From positions 1 through 24,435 of the forward strand of contig JAZTYO010000004.1 of NCBI GenBank assembly GCA_045636945.1: DNA of 24,435 nt, given 5' to 3'. This DNA is from UMGS172 sp045636945. Its GTDB lineage: Bacteria > Bacillota > Clostridia > Oscillospirales > Acutalibacteraceae. The notes beneath the pieces were generated by a model. That model searched no databases. It was not told the DNA's origin and saw only the letters and a list, made by a program, of their open reading frames with translations. Every line of letters starts with the position of its first letter. Positions within the stretch are counted from its first letter, which is position 1. The position numbers were made by a program, and so were the translations under genes. Below are positions 1-4,803 of the stretch, piece after piece.

Positions 1-90
1 TCCCCGGAAGACTACCGGGTTGATAGGCTGCATGTGTAAGCGCGGTGACGCGTTCAGCTAGGCAGTACTAATAGACCGAGGGCTTGACCT
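1..90 (+). rRNA. rrl: 23S ribosomal RNA, 3' end (partial)
   Basis: The first ~90 nt match the conserved 3' end of bacterial 23S rRNA: the segment reading GGCAGTACTAATAGACCGAGG followed by GGCTTGACC is the usual terminal region. The 5' part lies outside the window. The exact 3' end is estimated at about position 90. tRNA and 5S genes follow on the same strand, as expected of an rrn operon. Confidence 0.93.
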
Positions 91-147
91 TTGACCTCTT
101 TGTAATGCTTTTCTTGTTCAGTTTTCAGGGTGTGTTCAAAAAGATGA

Positions 148-223
148 GCACCATTAGCTCAGTTGGTAGAGCACCTGACTCTTAATCAGGGTGTCCCGGG
201 TTCGAATCCCTGATGGTGCACCA
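148..223 (+). tRNA. tRNA-Lys (anticodon CTT)
   Basis: A 76-nt cloverleaf including an encoded CCA end. The acceptor stem GCACCAT pairs with ATGGTGC. The anticodon stem CCTGA/TCAGG carries the loop CTCTTAA, giving anticodon CTT, which reads AAG. The T arm has GGTTCGAATCC. It lies between 23S and 5S, so it is probably co-transcribed with the rRNA. Confidence 0.97.
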
Positions 224-258
224 AATTGATATAACCGGCGAAAGCCGTTTATATATAT

Positions 259-334
259 GGCCCGTTGGTCAAGTGGCCTAAGACTCCGGCCTCTCACGCC
301 GGCAACATGGGTTCGAATCCCGTACGGGTCACCA
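259..334 (+). tRNA. tRNA-Glu (anticodon CTC)
   Basis: A 76-nt cloverleaf with encoded CCA. The acceptor stem GGCCCGT pairs with ACGGGTC (one G-U pair). The anticodon stem CCGGC/GCCGG carries the loop CTCTCAC, giving anticodon CTC, which reads GAG. It lies 35 nt after tRNA-Lys and upstream of 5S. Like its neighbour it is a C34 isoacceptor, which reads only the G-ending codon. Confidence 0.96.
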
Positions 335-390
335 AAAAACCAACAATTAAATGAATATATAGCTTAAAACGGGTAAAACTGTTTTAAATA

Positions 391-507
<117 letters not shown>

Positions 508-511
508 AAAT

Positions 512-543
512 AAAGCCGTTTAAGTCCTTCTTAAACGGCTTTA
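512..543 (+). terminator. Intrinsic terminator of the rrn operon
   Basis: A 13-bp perfect stem, AAAGCCGTTTAAG (512-524) with CTTAAACGGCTTT (530-542), has a 5-nt loop and ends in TTTA. It starts about 5 nt after 5S. Confidence 0.85.
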
Positions 544-552
544 TACAACAAA

Positions 553-592
553 ATACCGATATTCCTCCAAGCCGAAGTTGGTAGTCTGTGTG
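553..592 (+). pseudogene. Relic of a tRNA-Asn 5' half with its leader
   Basis: Positions 553-569 repeat exactly the 17 nt at 783-799 (10 nt of leader plus the first 7 nt of tRNA-Asn). The next 15 nt keep the D-arm pattern AGTYGGTAG, so 16 of the first 22 tRNA positions match. No anticodon or T arm follows. It reads as a decayed partial copy of the tRNA, or as one flank of an insertion between 570 and 782. Confidence 0.6.
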
Positions 593-636
593 CGAGCGCG
601 TCCGGTGGACGATACAGCGAGCACAACAGAGGGGCA

Positions 637-689
637 GCGGTCAAAATCGTTAGCGACGAGTAGGAGCGACCGACGATTTTGGGCACCGC
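637..689. repeat. Large stem-loop in the tRNA-Asn leader region
   Basis: An outer stem GCGGT (637-641) pairs with ACCGC (685-689). An inner stem CAAAATCGT (642-650) pairs perfectly with ACGATTTTG (673-681). The whole 570-782 interval is GC-richer than its flanks and has no convincing ORF on either strand. It could be a structured RNA or part of an interspersed repeat; I do not recognise a named family. Confidence 0.5.
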
Positions 690-792
690 AACCGTCGCCA
701 AAGACAGGTTGAGCGATACAAAAGCTTTGCAGTTTTATTTCGGTTGAGCGTTAAGGCGCTCTGCCGACGTAAAATTCAATATATACCGATAT

Positions 793-868
793 TCCTCCAT
801 AGCTCAGTCGGTAGAGCGCATGACTGTTAATCATGATGTCACTGGTTCGAGCCCAGTTGGGGGAGCCA
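793..868 (+). tRNA. tRNA-Asn (anticodon GTT)
   Basis: A 76-nt cloverleaf with encoded CCA. The acceptor stem TCCTCCA pairs with TGGGGGA. The anticodon stem CATGA/TCATG carries the loop CTGTTAA, giving anticodon GTT. The T arm is CTGGTTCGAGCCCAG. It lies about 250 nt beyond the rrn terminator, so it probably has its own promoter, although I see no clear one. A terminator starts at its last base. Confidence 0.97.
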
Positions 869-905
869 AAAAGAAAGACACGATTTTCATCGTGTCTTTC
901 TTTTT
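868..905 (+). terminator. 17-bp terminator hairpin after tRNA-Asn (copy 1)
   Basis: A perfect 17-bp stem, AAAAAGAAAGACACGAT (868-884) with its complement (889-905), has loop TTTC. The 3' arm ends in TTTCTTTTT. The A-rich 5' arm means it could also work on the - strand. The same stem recurs at 2023-2060 with loop GAAA, the reverse complement of this loop. Confidence 0.88.
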
Positions 906-910
906 GTGTT

Positions 911-1085
911 TGTGTCCGCAAGGACACAACATCGTTTTGCGGTGGAACCGCAAACATCATCTGACCTTTAGGTCAACATCATTCCGCTTTAGCGGATACA
1001 AAACGAGGTTGCGCTGTGCGCAAACAGTGTTGTGTTTCGCACAAACGATGTGGGCTCACGCTCAATGATGTTGCACTTCGTGCAA
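911..1085. repeat. Multi-hairpin array, copy 1
   Basis: Eight small hairpins in a row: 911-928, 936-954, 962-975, 983-996, 1009-1023, 1030-1044, 1051-1064 and 1071-1085. Stems are 5-8 bp and loops 3-4 nt. Linkers in the left half are ACATCGT (929-935), ACATCAT (954-960) and ACATCAT (976-982). Linkers in the right half are ACGAGGT (1003-1009), ACAGTGT (1024-1030), ACGATGT (1045-1051) and ATGATGT (1065-1071), mostly the reverse complement of the left type. Left and right linkers could therefore pair and leave the hairpins as side arms. The array lies just downstream of a terminator and runs into the promoter of the next gene. I do not know a named family for it. Confidence 0.8.
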
Positions 1086-1099
1086 ATGTGTGCTATAAT
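1071..1099 (+). promoter_or_regulatory. Promoter of the SDR gene, -35 inside the last array hairpin
   Basis: TTGCAC (1071-1076), a 17-nt spacer and TATAAT (1094-1099), with TGC just before the -10 as an extended element. The -35 box is the 5' arm of the last array hairpin. Start ATG follows 48 nt downstream. Confidence 0.7.
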
Positions 1100-1147
1100 A
1101 TACCAAGGAATTTGTTTATTCTAATTATAAGAAAAAGGGGAATTAAA

Positions 1148-1948
1148 ATGGGATTTTTAGTAGGTAAAACAGCTATTATTACAGGAGCGGGGTTTGCTAC
1201 TTTGTCTGATGGACGATGCGGTTCTATAGGTTATGGAATTGCAACGGCATATGCAAAGGAAGGTGCAAATCTTGTAATAACAGGAAGAAATTTTTCAAAG
1301 CTTGAAAAGGCTAAAGAAGAACTTGAAAAACAATATGGAATAAAAGTTTTGATATTTTCTGCAGATATTGCAGCAGGTTCTGACAATGAAACTACTGTAA
1401 AATCAGTTGTAGAAGCGACAGTCGCAGAATTTGGAAGAATAGATGTTCTTATCAATAACGCACAAGCATCTGCTTCCGGTGTTACGATTCAAGACCATAC
1501 CACCGAGCAGTTTGATTTGGCTATTTATTCTGGACTTTATGCAACATTTTATTATATGAAGGTTTGTTATCCTTATCTTAAGGAAACTCAGGGAACAATT
1601 ATTAATTTTGCTTCAGGTGCAGGTTTGTTTGGAAATTATGGTCAGTGTGCCTATGCAGCTGCAAAAGAAGGTATCCGTGGACTTTCTAGAGTTGCTGCTA
1701 CCGAGTGGGCAAGAGATGGTATTAATACTAATATTGTATGTCCTCTTGCTTGGACTGCTCAACTTGAAAATTTTGAAAAAGCTTATCCCGAAGCATTTAA
1801 AGCAAACGTAAAGATGCCACCTGCCGGACATTTCGGTGACTCTGAGACTGAAATCGGACGTGTTTGTGTTCAGTTGGCTTCTCCTGATTTTAAATATATG
1901 AATGGTGAAACTCTTACGCTTGAGGGTGGCATGGGTCTCCGTCCCTAA
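1148..1948 (+). CDS. Short-chain dehydrogenase/reductase (SDR family)
   Basis: A 266-residue NAD(P)-dependent oxidoreductase of the classical SDR size; substrate unknown. The start at 1148 is chosen for the AAGGGG site at 1135-1140; an in-frame upstream extension runs through the hairpin array and is not credible. Visible motifs: the Rossmann motif begins TGAG (12-15) but its glycines are spread by an insertion, with GSIGYG at 25-30. NNAQ (103-106) stands where most SDRs have NNAG. The catalytic set is N104, S156 (FASGAG), Y169 and K173 (YAAAK). The C-terminal EGGMGLRP fits the family. Codon use is AT-rich, unlike the housekeeping genes downstream, and the gene lies between two array copies, which hints at acquisition. 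A fatty-acid or sugar dehydrogenase role cannot be separated from sequence alone. The family call is firm. Confidence 0.9.
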   Translation: MGFLVGKTAIITGAGFATLSDGRCGSIGYGIATAYAKEGANLVITGRNFSKLEKAKEELEKQYGIKVLIFSADIAAGSDNETTVKSVVEATVAEFGRIDVLINNAQASASGVTIQDHTTEQFDLAIYSGLYATFYYMKVCYPYLKETQGTIINFASGAGLFGNYGQCAYAAAKEGIRGLSRVAATEWARDGINTNIVCPLAWTAQLENFEKAYPEAFKANVKMPPAGHFGDSETEIGRVCVQLASPDFKYMNGETLTLEGGMGLRP

Positions 1949-2022
1949 ATTAACTGCATTTTAAAATCAAAACGATAATAAAACCTCGGTTTTAGTTCAG
2001 TTCTTTTTTGGACACGAGAGAC

Positions 2023-2060
2023 AAAAAGAAAGACACGATGAAAATCGTGTCTTTCTTTTT
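2023..2060 (+). terminator. 17-bp terminator hairpin after the SDR gene (copy 2)
   Basis: The same 17-bp stem as at 868-905: AAAAAGAAAGACACGAT (2023-2039) with its complement (2044-2060), loop GAAA. It follows the SDR stop by 74 nt and would end that transcript. The loop is the reverse complement of copy 1, while the sequences downstream keep the same orientation. Confidence 0.85.
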
Positions 2061-2064
2061 GGGT

Positions 2065-2240
2065 TTGTGTCCGCAGGACACAACATCGCTTTGCAACGCA
2101 GTTGCAAACATCATTTGACCATTAGGTCAACATCATTCCGCTTGTGGACACAAAACGATGTTGTGCTTCGCACAAATAATGTTACGGTTTTCACCGTGAA
2201 CGATGTGGGCTAACGCCCAACGATGTTGCACTCCGTGCAA
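2065..2240. repeat. Multi-hairpin array, copy 2
   Basis: Eight hairpins in the same order as copy 1: 2065-2083, 2090-2108, 2115-2130, 2137-2148, 2161-2175, 2182-2199, 2206-2219 and 2226-2240. Left linkers are ACATCGC (2083-2089) and ACATCAT (2108-2114, 2130-2136). Right linkers are ACGATGT (2155-2161, 2200-2206, 2220-2226) and ATAATGT (2176-2182). Compared with copy 1, several stems differ on both arms and stay paired: hairpin 2 is CAAC/GTTG instead of CGGT/ACCG, and hairpin 5 is TTGTGC/GCACAA instead of TTGCGC/GCGCAA. The gene-free stretch 1949-2296 consists almost entirely of the terminator, this array and the next promoter. Confidence 0.8.
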
Positions 2241-2246
2241 ACGGAC

Positions 2247-2275
2247 TTGATCCTCCGTCGCTTTTATGTTATAAT
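2247..2275 (+). promoter_or_regulatory. Promoter of the lipoprotein gene
   Basis: TTGATC (2247-2252), a 17-nt spacer and TATAAT (2270-2275), with TG two bases upstream of the -10. The -35 lies in the loop of a small hairpin, ACGGA (2241-2245) with TCCGT (2253-2257). Confidence 0.65.
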
Positions 2276-2296
2276 ACAACCAAGGCGGTGATGATT

Positions 2297-2851
2297 ATGA
2301 AGAAATTGCTTTCAATAGGTATTGTTGTTTTAATGATATTTTGTTTTTCTGGTTGCAAGGAAAGATATGAGCCTGCACCTCAAATAACAGAAGGCAAATT
2401 TCCATTTATTTTAGAATATGAAATGAATGGTGAAAGATATTTAATCGAAGATACAGTAGTTTGTACTTATGACGGATATGATATGTCAAATAATTTTGCG
2501 ATATTTGGGTTTCCATATTCACGTTCTTGGGATGCATCTTTAGAAAGTGGCGATGAATCCAAAAGGTTATTTATTGAGTTTGAACCAAATACGGAATCTA
2601 TGCTTGTTAAAGGAAGAATCAATACGGAATCAAGAGTAATTCTATATTATGGTCACGGTGGATATTATCTTGGTGACCCCAATTACAAAGATAAGCATCC
2701 GTATATAAATTATTCTGAAACTTATAAAGTATCTGATAACACTTCAAAGGTTGAATTTACAGAATTGAGTTATGAGCAACTTGAAAAATATTTTGGAATA
2801 AAAATTATAAGATTCGAATTTAGCGAGCAAATTGAAAACAAATTCGAATAA
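2297..2851 (+). CDS. Putative lipoprotein, function unknown
   Basis: A 184-residue protein. Residues 1-20 form a lipoprotein signal peptide: MKK, a hydrophobic run of about 13 residues, then the lipobox FSGC with Cys20 as the lipidation site. After cleavage it should be anchored to the outer face of the membrane. The ATG at 2297 is chosen because the near-consensus Shine-Dalgarno AAGGCGGTGAT (2282-2292) is well spaced from it; GTG 2288 and ATG 2291 overlap that site. The mature part is polar and rich in aromatic residues (many Tyr, Phe) with no motif I recognise; a compact beta-rich domain is plausible. It is AT-rich in codon use like the SDR gene. It stands alone between array 2 and a terminator-like stem. 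Confidence 0.8.
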   Translation: MKKLLSIGIVVLMIFCFSGCKERYEPAPQITEGKFPFILEYEMNGERYLIEDTVVCTYDGYDMSNNFAIFGFPYSRSWDASLESGDESKRLFIEFEPNTESMLVKGRINTESRVILYYGHGGYYLGDPNYKDKHPYINYSETYKVSDNTSKVEFTELSYEQLEKYFGIKIIRFEFSEQIENKFE

Positions 2852-2915
2852 AAAAGAAAATCCTCAGTTTTCAGGCGCATTTCATTCGTGTCATTAAGTT
2901 CAAAACTCCCATCTG

Positions 2916-2966
2916 AATCACCTTCCAAATCTGAACCATTCGTGTTCGATTAGAAGGTGATTTTTC
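2916..2966 (+). terminator. Terminator-like stem after the lipoprotein gene
   Basis: AATCACCTTC (2916-2925) pairs perfectly with GAAGGTGATT (2953-2962) across a 27-nt loop and is followed by TTTTCTTT. The long loop makes it weaker than a typical terminator. A second small stem with a T-run, AAGCG (2986-2990) with CGCTT (3001-3005), lies just downstream. Confidence 0.5.
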
Positions 2967-3102
2967 TTTATAAAACTCTTTATTTAAGCGGCTTTACAGT
3001 CGCTTTTTTGTATTTTCTTTTATCGAACACTTTTTAGAATACAAGCCAAATCACGACGGCAATTATTTTATTTTGCCAAATTCGAACCATCAGTGTTCGA
3101 TT
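2933..3102. repeat. Imperfect 19-bp direct repeat beside the IS3 remnant
   Basis: GAACCATTCGTGTTCGATT (2933-2951) and GAACCATCAGTGTTCGATT (3084-3102) match at 17 of 19 positions. The second copy encodes, on the - strand, the C-terminal tail of the transposase remnant. The first therefore looks like a leftover of a second transposase tail, or of a repeat within the element's 3' region. Confidence 0.5.
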
Positions 3103-3421
3103 CACTTTCCTTATAAACGCCTATACTTCGGTAATATTTGGATTCAAAGTACTCAGGTGTTTGATAACGGAGGACAGAGTGCGGTCTGTCATTATTATAG
3201 TAGTTTATATACTCTCTAACTGATTCACGAAGTTCTCTTTCAGAACGATAATCTGTGCGGTATAATCTTTCGGTTTTCATCGATTTGAAGAACGATTCCA
3301 TAACAGAATTGTTGTATGGAGTAGCCGTATTTGAAAATGATTGTTTTACGCCAAGGGCTCTTAGATAATCACGAAAAGTATTTGAGGTGTAATTTGTTCC
3401 TCTATCACTATGAAATAACAA
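3068..3421 (-). pseudogene. IS3-family transposase (OrfB, IS150-like), C-terminal fragment
   Basis: About 117 codons of the C-terminal half of an IS3-family DDE transposase (rve integrase fold). Visible are HSDRG with the second catalytic Asp, then YNNSVMESFF with the catalytic Glu; D and E are separated by 35 residues, the family's D(35)E spacing. YINYYNNDRPHS and the YQTPEYFE block follow. The N-terminal half with the first Asp and the OrfA reading frame are missing, so it cannot transpose. The frame simply opens into foreign sequence near 3421, where the FGGY-kinase remnant begins on the other strand. The break is inside the transposase and not at an element end, so a deletion or rearrangement followed insertion. 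Confidence 0.88.
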
Positions 3422-3424
3422 TTC

Positions 3425-3875
3425 GGTCGGTTGCCGATATGAACGAAAGCTTTCTCATAAACGTCGGCACGGGCAGTCAGGTTTCCTTGTTTACAAAACC
3501 GGCACCCCAGGACGGTGCCGTTGATTGCCGTCAGTTGGTTGACGGAGGATATATTCTTGCAGGCTCTTCGCTTTGCGGGGCAGGGCTTATGCGATGCTTG
3601 AAAAACTGTTCCGAGAGATTGCATCTGCCGTAACGGGTACCGAAATCAAGAGTGCATATCCTATGATGGATGCCATCACCGAGCATTTTGACGGTGGAGA
3701 TTTGGTGGTTAATACACAGTTCAGCGGAACACGTGAAAACCCCGATTTGAGGGGAAGTATCACCAATATTGACACCGAAAATCTCACGGCCGCTGCACTT
3801 TGCTACGGTGAGGAAAAAGCACTTAAAAAGGGTGATTATTTTTCCTTGGCGCTTCGGCAAAGGATACAGTTATAA
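3425..3875 (+). pseudogene. FGGY-family sugar kinase remnant (sedoheptulokinase-like), frameshifted
   Basis: A decayed internal piece of an FGGY carbohydrate kinase. The first frame, about 3425-3579, reads SVADMNESFLINVGTGSQVS and on to AGSSLCG; NVGTGSQ is the phosphate-binding motif of the second kinase domain. Reading then continues in the +1 frame from about 3581 with RAYAMLEKLF, LVVNTQFSGTRENP and RGSI. Restoring one G in the GGGG run at 3576-3579 would rejoin the frames as SLCGGRAYAM. The N-terminal half is lost at the IS3 junction near 3421, and the last ~20 codons no longer match the family. The sedoheptulokinase assignment rests on my memory of family motifs and is less sure than the FGGY call. 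Its codon use resembles the housekeeping genes, so this may be an ancestral resident gene. Confidence 0.75.
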
Positions 3876-3946
3876 AGTCAAAAAGCGGTATTACCGTGGT
3901 TGCATGTCTGCCGCCACAGTAAAAGTAAAATAATGTTAAACCGTGA

Positions 3947-3975
3947 TTGACAATGTATAAGTGTAGTGCTAATAT
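3947..3975 (+). promoter_or_regulatory. Promoter of the SGNH hydrolase gene
   Basis: Consensus TTGACA (3947-3952), 17-nt spacer, TAATAT (3970-3975), 33 nt before the start codon. The Shine-Dalgarno GGGAGG is at 3995-4000. Confidence 0.75.
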
Positions 3976-4008
3976 TAGGTTAAACAATCCTTTTGGGAGG
4001 TAAATTTT

Positions 4009-4653
4009 ATGTCAAAAGTAATTTTGTTTCAGGGTGATTCCATCACCGATTGCGGCAGAGCAAGAGACAACAACATAAACGTCGGTGTGGGTTATCCGTT
4101 GCTTGTAAAGGCTGAATTGGGTGCAAAAAATCCCAATGAATACACCTTCTACAACCGCGGTGTCAGTGGTAACCGTGTGGTTGACCTTTATGCCCGCATC
4201 AAGAAGGATTTTATCAACCTTAAACCCGATTATGCAAGCATTTACATCGGTGCAAACGATGCTTGGCACGAGATTAACGATAAAAACGGTGTTGATACCA
4301 AAAAGTTTGAGAAGATTTACACAATGCTTATTGATGAGATTTATGCCGTTTTGCCTGAAATTAAGCTTATTATTATTGCACCTTATGTGCTTCACGGTCC
4401 TGCAACTGCCGACAGTGAAGCAATTCCCAACCGTTGGGAGCTTTTCCAGAAGGACGTTGCCGAGAAGGTTGAGGTTTGCACAAGAATTGCAGATAAGTAC
4501 AACCTGCCCTTAATCGAGCTTCAGCCTGCCTTCAACAAGGCTTGCGAAAAGGCCGAGCCTGCTTATTGGACTGCCGACGGTGTTCATCCCACAGCTTATG
4601 GTCATCAGTTGATAAAAGAGCTTTGGCTTGAGGCTTTTGATAAAATTAAATAA
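4009..4653 (+). CDS. SGNH/GDSL-type esterase or lipase
   Basis: A 214-residue hydrolase of the SGNH superfamily, close in size to single-domain GDSL esterases, with no signal peptide, so probably cytoplasmic. All four blocks are present: block I GDSITD with nucleophile Ser11; block II NRGVSGNR (49-56) with the oxyanion glycine; block III GANDAW with Asn83; block V DGVHPT with Asp190 and His193. The tone of the sequence (YNRGVSGNRVVDL, HGPATADSEA) fits acetyl-xylan or carbohydrate esterases and lysophospholipase-like members, but the substrate cannot be decided. It is monocistronic, with its own promoter and terminator. The start is fixed by GGGAGG nine bases upstream of the ATG. Confidence 0.92.
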   Translation: MSKVILFQGDSITDCGRARDNNINVGVGYPLLVKAELGAKNPNEYTFYNRGVSGNRVVDLYARIKKDFINLKPDYASIYIGANDAWHEINDKNGVDTKKFEKIYTMLIDEIYAVLPEIKLIIIAPYVLHGPATADSEAIPNRWELFQKDVAEKVEVCTRIADKYNLPLIELQPAFNKACEKAEPAYWTADGVHPTAYGHQLIKELWLEAFDKIK

Positions 4654-4662
4654 TATTGATTT

Positions 4663-4690
4663 GCCCGAGTGTTTTTCACTCGGGCTTTTT
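4663..4690 (+). terminator. Intrinsic terminator after the SGNH hydrolase
   Basis: A 9-bp perfect stem, GCCCGAGTG (4663-4671) with CACTCGGGC (4677-4685), followed by TTTTT. Confidence 0.9.
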
Positions 4691-4734
4691 GAGTATTTTA
4701 AGCAGTTTTGTGCTGATCTTGAACACAAAAAGTC

Positions 4735-4763
4735 TTGTTTAAAAATTTCAAATGTGATACAAT
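4735..4763 (+). promoter_or_regulatory. Promoter of the M20 peptidase-glycerate kinase operon
   Basis: TTGTTT (4735-4740), 17-nt spacer, TACAAT (4758-4763), 40 nt upstream of the start codon. Confidence 0.6.
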
Positions 4764-4803
4764 TACAATATATGTTTAAAGTCTTCAAAAAGAGGGATTC
4801 GGT

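Noticed and set aside
820..1068. An 82-codon open frame on the + strand across tRNA-Asn and array 1, and a 69-codon frame on the - strand at 751-960
   Set aside because: Both run through tRNA-Asn and the hairpin repeats and have no ribosome site; they are artefacts of structured non-coding DNA.
911..1085. CRISPR array
   Set aside because: The repeated parts are 6-7 nt linkers, the intervening units are self-complementary hairpins rather than unique spacers, and no cas genes are present.
3068..3421. Complete IS3-family insertion sequence
   Set aside because: OrfA, the N-terminal half of OrfB and recognisable terminal inverted repeats are missing; only a fragment remains.
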